DNA of 6,618 nucleotides, taken from NCBI GenBank assembly GCA_050115015.1, contig JASFRI010000239.1, forward strand, positions 1 to 6,618. The letters run 5' to 3'. Shown here one piece after another: positions 1 to 5,472 of this stretch. The notes beneath the pieces are model-generated. The model was given only the letters and a program-made list of their open reading frames with translations, searched no databases and was not told the DNA's origin. Within the stretch, counting starts at the first letter, position 1; every line of letters begins with the position of its first letter. Made by a program: the position numbers and the translations under genes. The stretch is from JASFRI01 sp050115015 (GTDB taxonomy: Bacteria > Acidobacteriota > Polarisedimenticolia > CBDVAL01).

Positions 1-3
1 ATA

Positions 4-75
4 GGGGTCAGGGGGTTGGGGGGTGGGAGTTAGCGAGGGGAGCCGGCGGCGGGGGCGGCGGGGGGCGGGGCGGGG
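4..75 (+). other. G-quadruplex-type G-run clusters at the 3' end of the peptidase gene
   Basis: Two clusters fit the G3+ N1-7 rule on the plus strand. The first is 4-27, with runs at 4-7, 11-15, 18-23 and 25-27, just past the peptidase stop codon. The second is 51-75, with runs at 51-55, 60-65, 67-70 and 72-75, inside the Pro/Ala-rich C-terminal codons. The G-rich strand is the template strand of the peptidase gene, so its mRNA is C-rich here. No hairpin-plus-U-run terminator is visible in the 29 bases after the stop. Confidence 0.4.
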
Positions 76-2885
76 AGGAGGACGCCGCGGACGTAGTGGT
101 CGAGGGGGAGGTAGCGGCGGGCGGCGTCGCGGATGCGCTCGGAGCTGTCCCGGTCGAGGAGCGTCTCGTAGTCGAGGATGAGGCGCGGGTCGAGGTCGTG
201 GCGGTAGTAGTTCGCGAGCATGCCCAGCCAGAAGCCGTTCTCCTGCAGGCCCACCTCGCGCTGCCGCACCTGTCCCTCCCGGACCTTGGCGATCGTCTCG
301 TCGTCCACGCCGTCCTCCTGGAACGACTCGATCGCATCAAAGGTCGCGGCCGTCAGCTCCTCCACGTTCTCCGGCGCGCACCCGAAGCCGATGGTCAGGC
401 GGAACCACTCCCGCGGCCAGCGGGCGATGTTCCCCGACACGCTGACGCCGTAGGTGCCTCCCAGGTCCTCGCGCAGCACCTCCCGCAGGCGGATGCGCAA
501 CGCGGCGGCGAGGGTGCCGATGTCGTGCAGGTCCTCGCGGCTCCAGGTCGCCGGTCCGAGGAACACCAGCTGCACCTGCGCCTTCGGCTCCAGCCCGCGC
601 TCGACCCGGACCTCGTGCACACCGTCGGGAGAGCGGACGCCGACGTCCCGCCATGCCGACTCGCCGCCGGCCGCCGGGAGCCCCCCCAGCCAACGCGCCA
701 CCAGCGGCCGGATCGCCTCCACCTCGAAGTTCCCCACCAGCACGAACGTGAACCCGGTGGCATCGGAGAACCGCTCGCGATACACCCGCAGTGACGTCTC
801 GGGATCGATCTCCTCCAGCCGCTCCTCCGTCCAAGGCCGGCGACGTGGGTGATCCTGCGACAGCACCCGCGCCATCTCGTCGGAGAACGCCACCTCCGGC
901 GACTTGTCGCGATTCTCCAGGAAGGCCTCCTGCCGCGCCAGCCACGATGCGATCGCCTCGTCGTCCCGCCGCGGGGCGGTGAAGCGCAGGTAGAGCAGCT
1001 CGAACATCGTCTCCAGGTCCTCGGGGGAGGCCCGCCCCGACGCCCTCTCCTCCAGCTCGTCGATGGACACCGCCGCCGAGGCGACCTTTCCGGCCAGCGC
1101 CTTGTCGAGCTCCACCAGGCTGAACTCGCCGATCCCCGCCGTCCCGACCAGCGAGGCCGCCACCGCCGCGGAGCGGTACTCCTCGTCCGGCACCAGCGAG
1201 TGCCCGCCGAAGCGGAAGCCGGTCAGGAGCACCTGGTCGTTCTGGAACGAGGTGGGCTTGAGGACGACCCGGACCCCGTTCGACAGCTCCCACTCGGTCA
1301 CGTCCAGATCGTCGATGCGGCTCTCGGAAACCACCCGTCCCGGCTCCGGCGGCTCCGGCACCAGCGGCCCCTGCCGCACCTCGTCCACCCAGGGCTCCAG
1401 CTCGCGCTCCTCCGCCGAGGCCAGCACCGCCAGGAGCTGCCCCTCCTCGGGCGGCGGCGCATCGTCGCTCTCCGGACCGCTGAACAGGATCACCCGGTTC
1501 TCGTCCCGGATCCAGCTCCGGCTGAGGGCGTTGACCTCCTCGACGGTGATCCCCGGCAGGAAGCGCCGGACGAGCTCCAGCTCGTACCGGATCCCCGGCA
1601 CCGGCTCCCCCTCCAGGAAGTGATCCCGGAGCTCCGCCGCCAGGGCGCCGCTGGGGATCTTGTCCCGCTCGCGGTAGAGCTGCTCGTACCCCCGCAGGTA
1701 GTCCTTCTTCTGCCGCTCCAGCTCGGCGGCGGTGAAGCCGAACCGCTCCACGCGCTCCACCTCCTCCAGCAGCGCCTCGAGGCCGCGCAGGGCACCGCCC
1801 TCCTCCACGACGACTCCCTGGGTGTAGACGTTGCGCGAGCGGACGAGGGGCCCCGAGGAGGTGCTCCCGAACAGGAACGGCGGGTCCGGTCGCCGCCGCA
1901 CCTCGTCCAGCCGGGCCCGGAGCATCCCGTGGTGCAGGTCCTCGACGATCTGCCGCCGGTAGTCCTCCGCCGTGCGGAAGGGCTCCCGGTCCAGCAGGTA
2001 GTAGACCGAGACGGAGGTGCTCGTCAGCTCCGGGTCCGTCACGACCGACAGCAGCGTCTGCTCGTGATCCGGGACGGGTGCTGTCTCCCGGGGCCGCGGA
2101 TCCTCCGGGCCGCGCAGGTCCCGGAAGCGCCGCCGGATCTGCCGCTCCATCCACGCCCCGTCGAAGTCCCCCACCGCCACCACCGACATCAGGTCCGGCC
2201 GGTACCAGTCGCGGTAGAACGCCCGCAGGCGCTGGTGAGCCGCCGACCGGATCACCGCCTCGTCCCCGATCGGCAGGCGCTCGGCGTAGCGCGATCCCTC
2301 GAACAGCACCGGCCACTGGAGGTCCCGCACCCGCGACGCGGCCCCCTGCCCCAGGCGCCATTCCTCGAGGATCACGCCGCGCTCCGCGTCGATCTCCTGG
2401 TCGTCGAAGAGGAGGCCGTCCGCCCAGTCCCGCAGGATCTGCAGCCCCGTCTCCAGCACCTCTCGATCGTCGGCCGGGAGCTGCAGCATGTAGACCGTCT
2501 CGTCGAAGCTCGTGTAGGCATTGATGTCCGGCCCGAACTGCATGCCGATGCGCTCCAGGAAGCCCACCAGCTCCTGCTCGTGGAAGTGCTCCGTGCCGTT
2601 GAACGCCATGTGCTCCACGAAGTGGGCCAGTCCCCGCTGGTCGTCGTCCTCCTGCACGGACCCCGCGTCCACCACGAGCCACAGGAACGCGCGGTTCTCC
2701 GGCCGGGCGTTCTCGCGGACGCCGTAGCACAGCCCGTTCCGCAGGCGTCCCTCGACGAGCTCCGGGGCGGCGGGAAGCTCCCCGGTGACCGCCGGCGCCG
2801 GTGCGAGTTCCGGCGTCAGGGGCGCGGTGGAGCAGGCGGCGAGCGCCGCGAGGAGGAGGAGCGGGGCGGTCTTCCAGGCGGACAT
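30..2885 (-). CDS. PqqL-like M16 family zinc metallopeptidase, lipoprotein
   Basis: Predicted extracytoplasmic zinc endopeptidase of the insulinase/pitrilysin (M16) family, 951 residues, close to the usual length of single-chain PqqL-type proteins (about 930). The start at 2885 is chosen because it opens directly on a lipoprotein signal (MSAWKTAPLLLLAALAACS, lipobox LAAC, Cys18). A GGGAG ribosome site lies 10 nt upstream and a promoter further up; the frame stays open to 3278, but that extension looks non-coding. Residues 45-190 form the catalytic half, with HFVEH (H88, E91, H92) inside AHFVEHMAFNGTEHF and a distal Glu in ERGVILEE (E168 or E175; family alignment favours E175). NAYTSFDETVY is also PqqL-like. 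Residues about 215-400 form the first M16_C domain. The second half starts near 530, lacks HxxEH, and carries LGGTYGVSVSG near 812, the usual substrate-side motif. The C-terminus is Pro/Ala-rich. Ser follows Cys18, which by the enterobacterial Lol rule suggests the outer membrane. The substrate is unknown; family identity is very secure. Confidence 0.95.
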   Translation of the reverse strand: MSAWKTAPLLLLAALAACSTAPLTPELAPAPAVTGELPAAPELVEGRLRNGLCYGVRENARPENRAFLWLVVDAGSVQEDDDQRGLAHFVEHMAFNGTEHFHEQELVGFLERIGMQFGPDINAYTSFDETVYMLQLPADDREVLETGLQILRDWADGLLFDDQEIDAERGVILEEWRLGQGAASRVRDLQWPVLFEGSRYAERLPIGDEAVIRSAAHQRLRAFYRDWYRPDLMSVVAVGDFDGAWMERQIRRRFRDLRGPEDPRPRETAPVPDHEQTLLSVVTDPELTSTSVSVYYLLDREPFRTAEDYRRQIVEDLHHGMLRARLDEVRRRPDPPFLFGSTSSGPLVRSRNVYTQGVVVEEGGALRGLEALLEEVERVERFGFTAAELERQKKDYLRGYEQLYRERDKIPSGALAAELRDHFLEGEPVPGIRYELELVRRFLPGITVEEVNALSRSWIRDENRVILFSGPESDDAPPPEEGQLLAVLASAEERELEPWVDEVRQGPLVPEPPEPGRVVSESRIDDLDVTEWELSNGVRVVLKPTSFQNDQVLLTGFRFGGHSLVPDEEYRSAAVAASLVGTAGIGEFSLVELDKALAGKVASAAVSIDELEERASGRASPEDLETMFELLYLRFTAPRRDDEAIASWLARQEAFLENRDKSPEVAFSDEMARVLSQDHPRRRPWTEERLEEIDPETSLRVYRERFSDATGFTFVLVGNFEVEAIRPLVARWLGGLPAAGGESAWRDVGVRSPDGVHEVRVERGLEPKAQVQLVFLGPATWSREDLHDIGTLAAALRIRLREVLREDLGGTYGVSVSGNIARWPREWFRLTIGFGCAPENVEELTAATFDAIESFQEDGVDDETIAKVREGQVRQREVGLQENGFWLGMLANYYRHDLDPRLILDYETLLDRDSSERIRDAARRYLPLDHYVRGVLLPAPPPAAPAAGSPR

Positions 2886-2895
2886 GCGGGCGGGT

Positions 2896-2900
2896 CTCCC
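2896..2900 (-). promoter_or_regulatory. Ribosome binding site of the M16 peptidase
   Basis: On the minus strand this reads GGGAG, 10 nt before the ATG at 2885. It supports starting the peptidase at the lipoprotein signal peptide rather than at the far upstream in-frame ATG at 3278. Confidence 0.6.
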
Positions 2901-2949
2901 GGGGCGGGCGGCCGCGGACGCTGTGCGGTCCCCGGGCACCGGCCTCCGC

Positions 2950-2978
2950 ATCCTATCGGTCGACCCCGGCCCTCTCAA
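2950..2978 (-). promoter_or_regulatory. Sigma70-like promoter of the M16 peptidase
   Basis: On the minus strand TTGAGA (2978-2973; 5 of 6 consensus bases) is followed, after a 17-bp spacer, by TAGGAT (2955-2950; 4 of 6). Transcription would start near 2943 and give a leader of about 58 nt before the ATG at 2885. This fits the chosen start and would exclude any start upstream of it. The call rests on sequence match only, but the match is unusual in such GC-rich DNA. Confidence 0.5.
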
Positions 2979-3287
2979 CCCGTGGCGGTGCAGCGCCTGC
3001 TGCTCGGCCCGACCGTCACCGGCCCCTCGACCGGCAAGCGGCAAGTTCCGAGCGCCCGGGTCCTTGGCCGCTGCCCGGCTCAACATACGGGTGCGGACGC
3101 CTGCACGCGACCCGGAGCCCGCCGACGACGACGGGGCGGAGCCCGCCGTCCGCAAGCCCCGGACCGGCAGCGGCTTCGGTCCGCGGAGAGGGAGCGTGCG
3201 CTTGCCGGCGCACGGGGAGGAAACCCAACAACCTCCGCACCACCATGGGAAGACCCACGATTGACCGGAAATCGACACTGCGTGACA
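2979..3287. other. Non-coding divergent spacer, about 310 bp
   Basis: This stretch lies between the two divergent promoters. Reading frames stay open through it on both strands because stop codons are rare in GC-rich DNA, but none has a recognisable product, a placed ribosome site or a domain. Visible structure is limited to a perfect 7-bp stem with a 6-nt loop at 3195-3214 and the left edge of the AT-rich island, which begins near 3260. An unannotated small RNA or a regulator binding site could be present, but no specific one can be named. Confidence 0.5.
3195..3214. repeat. Short perfect inverted repeat (7-bp stem, 6-nt loop)
   Basis: CGTGCGC at 3195-3201 is matched by its reverse complement GCGCACG at 3208-3214 around the loop TTGCCG. 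It lies in the divergent spacer about 75 bp upstream of the plus-strand -35 box. No T-run follows, so it is not a classic terminator. It could be an operator or a chance hairpin in GC-rich sequence. Confidence 0.35.
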
Positions 3288-3315
3288 TTGAAAATGAATC
3301 TGTAATAACTATGAT
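3288..3315 (+). promoter_or_regulatory. Sigma70-like promoter of the membrane protein-kinase-LysM operon
   Basis: TTGAAA (3288-3293; 5 of 6) and TATGAT (3310-3315; 5 of 6) are separated by 16 bp. They sit inside an AT-rich island (24 G+C in 3261-3330) that stands out sharply from the surrounding GC-rich DNA. Transcription would begin near 3322, leaving a leader of about 49 nt before the ATG at 3371. It is the best promoter candidate in the window and would drive all three plus-strand genes. Confidence 0.65.
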
Positions 3316-3357
3316 TTCCATATATTTCTGTCCGTTCCGGGCGCGCCCGGGCGGGGC

Positions 3358-3364
3358 AGGGGAG
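3358..3364 (+). promoter_or_regulatory. Ribosome binding site of the membrane protein gene
   Basis: AGGGGAG lies 6 nt before the ATG at 3371. It decides the start: the in-frame ATGs at 3245 and 3311 have no such site, and both lie upstream of the predicted transcription start near 3322. Confidence 0.7.
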
Positions 3365-3370
3365 CACCGG

Positions 3371-4135
3371 ATGCAGGCCACGGAAGGCACCAGCCAGGAT
3401 TCGCTGCAGGACGTGCTGCAGCGGCTCGCGGAGCCCACCGCACACACGCGCCCCATGGTGGCCCGCCAGCGGGCCGACGGTCACGACGCGTCCACGGTGC
3501 TCGCGGGACGTTCCCACCTCGCGCACGGTCCGCGTCCGTGGCTCGCCGCCACCGCCTCCCTGCTCCTCTGGGGGGGCGGCCAGTGGATCAACCGCCAGCG
3601 GGCCCTCGCCCTGCTGTTCCTGTCCCTGCAGGGACTCGCGGTGGCCTGGGCCTGGTGCATCCATGAGAGCTGGAACGCCTGGGTCGGGCTCGCCCACCTG
3701 TTCTTCGTCGACGAGCTGACCCTGCGCACCGCGGTGGCCACCACGGGGTTGCTGTTTCCCCTCGTCGCCATCGTGGGCGTCGTGCAGGCCTACCTCCACG
3801 CCGAGCGGCAGCCCGGCGCCCGGCCGGCATCCCGCGTCCCCGTCCTGCCGGCCATCGCCTCGGCGCTGATCCCCGGGTGGGGCCAGATCCTCAACGGGCA
3901 GCTCGGCAAGGCCGTGGGGTTTCTCTCCGGCTGGGGCTTCGCGCTCTACGTGGTGGCCGTCGCCCGCACCCAGCCCGAGCTGTGGACCCGGATCGATCCC
4001 ACCGGCTCGCCCCTGGCCGGGGTGCAGCTTTCCCTCGGCGCCACCGTCGCGGTGGCGGCCGGCCTGCTGACCTGGGTGCTCGCCGTCTACGACGGTTGGC
4101 TCACGTCGCTGGCCCGGCACCGCACCCCGGAGTGA
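3371..4135 (+). CDS. Polytopic membrane protein with duplicated GxGQ-N-Q motif
   Basis: Integral membrane protein of 254 residues; function not known. The N-terminus (1-55) is polar, with several Thr and Ser and no signal peptide. Hydrophobic segments lie at about 57-71, 78-96, 120-142, 157-172, 178-198 and 216-242. Two related units are visible, about 60-96 and 161-198. Each has a short apolar stretch, then GGGQWINRQ (68-76) or GWGQILNGQ (169-177), then a long helix starting near A-x-x-F-L-S. The second unit, PGWGQILNGQLGKA, resembles the PGxGQ-NG-Q-KG motif of small bacterial membrane families such as the TM2 and DUF5683 types, so the protein is probably a two-unit relative. The basic loop 143-155 suggests that loop is cytoplasmic. 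It is the first gene of the operon; the kinase follows after 5 bp, so the polar N-terminus could be a phosphorylation target (inference). The start is chosen from the AGGGGAG site and the promoter position. Confidence 0.85.
   Translation: MQATEGTSQDSLQDVLQRLAEPTAHTRPMVARQRADGHDASTVLAGRSHLAHGPRPWLAATASLLLWGGGQWINRQRALALLFLSLQGLAVAWAWCIHESWNAWVGLAHLFFVDELTLRTAVATTGLLFPLVAIVGVVQAYLHAERQPGARPASRVPVLPAIASALIPGWGQILNGQLGKAVGFLSGWGFALYVVAVARTQPELWTRIDPTGSPLAGVQLSLGATVAVAAGLLTWVLAVYDGWLTSLARHRTPE
4129..4132 (+). promoter_or_regulatory. Ribosome binding site of the kinase, inside the preceding gene
   Basis: GGAG lies 8 nt before the GTG at 4141 and overlaps the last codons of the membrane protein gene. 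It favours GTG 4141 over the in-frame GTG at 4132. The latter would overlap the upstream stop as GTGA and would add only three residues. Confidence 0.55.
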
Positions 4136-4140
4136 GACCG

Positions 4141-5472
4141 GTGGAGAACCTGATCGGCGGCTACGAGCTGCTCGACCCGATCTCGCTGGGAGCCACCTCG
4201 GTCGTCTACCGCGGCCGACAGCCGAGCCTGGGCCGCACCGTCGCCATCAAGATGCTGCTGCCCGAGCATCTGACGTCGGAGGAGGCCACCTCCCGCTTCG
4301 AGCGCGAGGCGATGTCCGTGGCGCGCTTCTCGCACCCGAACATGGTGCACATCCTCGACTACGTGGAGTCCGAGGGGGCGCGCTACATCGTGATGGAGTA
4401 CGTCTCCGGCGCCGACCTCTCCCGGGTGATCGCGCAGCGCGGTCGTCTCCTGCCCGACGAGGCGCTGGCGGTCTCCGTGCGCGTGGCCAGCGCCCTCTCC
4501 TACGCCCACATCCGCGGCATCGTCCACCGGGACATCAAGCCCCGGAACATCCTGCTGTCGCGGACGGGCCAGGTGAAGGTCGTGGACTTCGGGGTCGCCC
4601 AGGTCGCGGGCCCGGACGATCGGAACACCACCTCCGGCTTCGTGGGCACCCCCGCCTACACGGCGCCGGAGCAGATCCTGGGCAAGCGGGTCGACGGGCG
4701 AGCGGACGTGTTCGCCCTCGGCGTCGTGCTCTACGAGATGGTCACCGGCGTCAAGCCCTTCCGGAACGACCCGGACAGCAACGTCGTCTCCAAGATCCTC
4801 GAGGAGCCCCCGCTGCCGCCGCGCACCCTGAACCGCAAGGTCCCGCGGGACGTGCAGCGGCTCATCCTGCGCTGCCTGGACAAGGCGCCGGAGCGGCGCT
4901 ACGCGGACATGTCGGACCTGATGGTCGCCCTGGTGGACGCGATGTCCGCGGGCGAGCGCCGCGAGCGACGCGCCGTGACCCGGCTCACCCTCTCCGTGTT
5001 CGGCCCGGATTCCGGGCAGACCGTCGCCACCGTGCAGCCGCTCCCCACCCGGGACATCGCCGACGAGACCCTGCCCCCACCACCGGGCCGGCGGCTCCGC
5101 CTGGGGGGCCCACGGCTACGCCGGGCCGCACTGCTGGGGACCGTGGGGATCGTGGCGCTGCTCGCCGCCGCGCTCGTTCTCGTCGTCGCCCGTGGCAGCG
5201 CAGCGGACGCGGTCCCGCTGGCCGCCGGCCGGGACGGCTACGTGAAGGTGGTCGCGTATCCCTGGGCGGAGATCTACGTCGACGGGGAGCACGTCGGCAC
5301 CACTCCCACCGACCGGGCGCTCCGCCTTCCTGCCGGGAGCCACCGGGTGCGGCTCAGCCACCCCGAGCTGCCCGAGTACGAGGGGACGCTGCGGGTCACC
5401 GCCGGGTCGTTCCAGCGGCTGCGGGTCGACCTGACGGGGAGCGGCCAGCTCGGCGGCGCGGGACCGCGGTGA
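4141..5472 (+). CDS. Membrane-anchored Ser/Thr protein kinase with PEGA domain
   Basis: Eukaryotic-type (Hanks/PknB-like) kinase of 443 residues that would transfer phosphate from ATP to Ser/Thr of cytoplasmic or membrane partners. The kinase domain spans about 8-266: Gly-rich loop ISLGATSVVY (14-23), VAIK with K37, alpha-C E56, MEYV hinge, HRDIKPRN (H129, D131, K133, N136), DFG 149-151, activation loop with T163, T164 and S165, and APE 175-177. All catalytic residues are present, so it should be active. One oddity is that the first Gly of the GxGxxG loop is Ser15. A juxtamembrane linker (about 270-328) holds many Thr and ends Pro-rich. One membrane helix lies at about 329-350. A PEGA domain (about 366-431; AEIYVDG, GTTPT, LPAGSHRVRLSHPE) sits outside, where related domains are thought to bind surface or envelope structures. 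It starts with GTG, 5 bp after the membrane protein stop, and overlaps the next gene by 4 bp, so coupled translation is likely. The signal it senses is unknown. Confidence 0.93.
   Translation: MENLIGGYELLDPISLGATSVVYRGRQPSLGRTVAIKMLLPEHLTSEEATSRFEREAMSVARFSHPNMVHILDYVESEGARYIVMEYVSGADLSRVIAQRGRLLPDEALAVSVRVASALSYAHIRGIVHRDIKPRNILLSRTGQVKVVDFGVAQVAGPDDRNTTSGFVGTPAYTAPEQILGKRVDGRADVFALGVVLYEMVTGVKPFRNDPDSNVVSKILEEPPLPPRTLNRKVPRDVQRLILRCLDKAPERRYADMSDLMVALVDAMSAGERRERRAVTRLTLSVFGPDSGQTVATVQPLPTRDIADETLPPPPGRRLRLGGPRLRRAALLGTVGIVALLAAALVLVVARGSAADAVPLAAGRDGYVKVVAYPWAEIYVDGEHVGTTPTDRALRLPAGSHRVRLSHPELPEYEGTLRVTAGSFQRLRVDLTGSGQLGGAGPR

Noticed and set aside
337..2730. Second long minus-strand frame within the M16 gene
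   Set aside because: It encodes a Gly/Ala/Arg-rich product with no recognisable domain, in another frame of the same gene.
3195..3214. Hairpin as a Rho-independent terminator
   Set aside because: No T-run follows on either strand, and no gene ends nearby.
2886..3278. N-terminal extension of the M16 peptidase to an ATG at 3278
   Set aside because: It would bury the lipoprotein signal peptide at residue 132. The extra sequence has no domain, and the predicted promoter at 2950-2978 lies inside it.
3261..3289. TTGACC at 3261 as a -35 box
   Set aside because: No acceptable -10 box lies 16-18 bp downstream (GACATT region). The pair TTGAAA and TATGAT is much better.
849..3305. Long open frame on the plus strand opposite the M16 gene
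   Set aside because: It is antisense to a well-identified M16 peptidase. Its product is His/Arg/Leu/Pro-rich without any domain, which is typical of shadow frames in GC-rich DNA.
2801..3370. Upstream extension of the membrane protein to in-frame ATGs at 2801, 3245 or 3311
   Set aside because: The first would overlap the start of the divergent peptidase. All three lie upstream of the predicted transcription start near 3322, and only ATG 3371 has a well-placed ribosome site.
3877..4140. Kinase frame extended upstream into the membrane protein gene
   Set aside because: It overlaps a convincing membrane protein in another frame. Kinase similarity begins just after GTG 4141, which has a GGAG site 8 nt upstream.
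4132..4140. GTG 4132 as kinase start with a GTGA overlap
   Set aside because: Possible, but the GGAG at 4129-4132 overlaps that codon and is correctly spaced only for GTG 4141. The difference is three residues.
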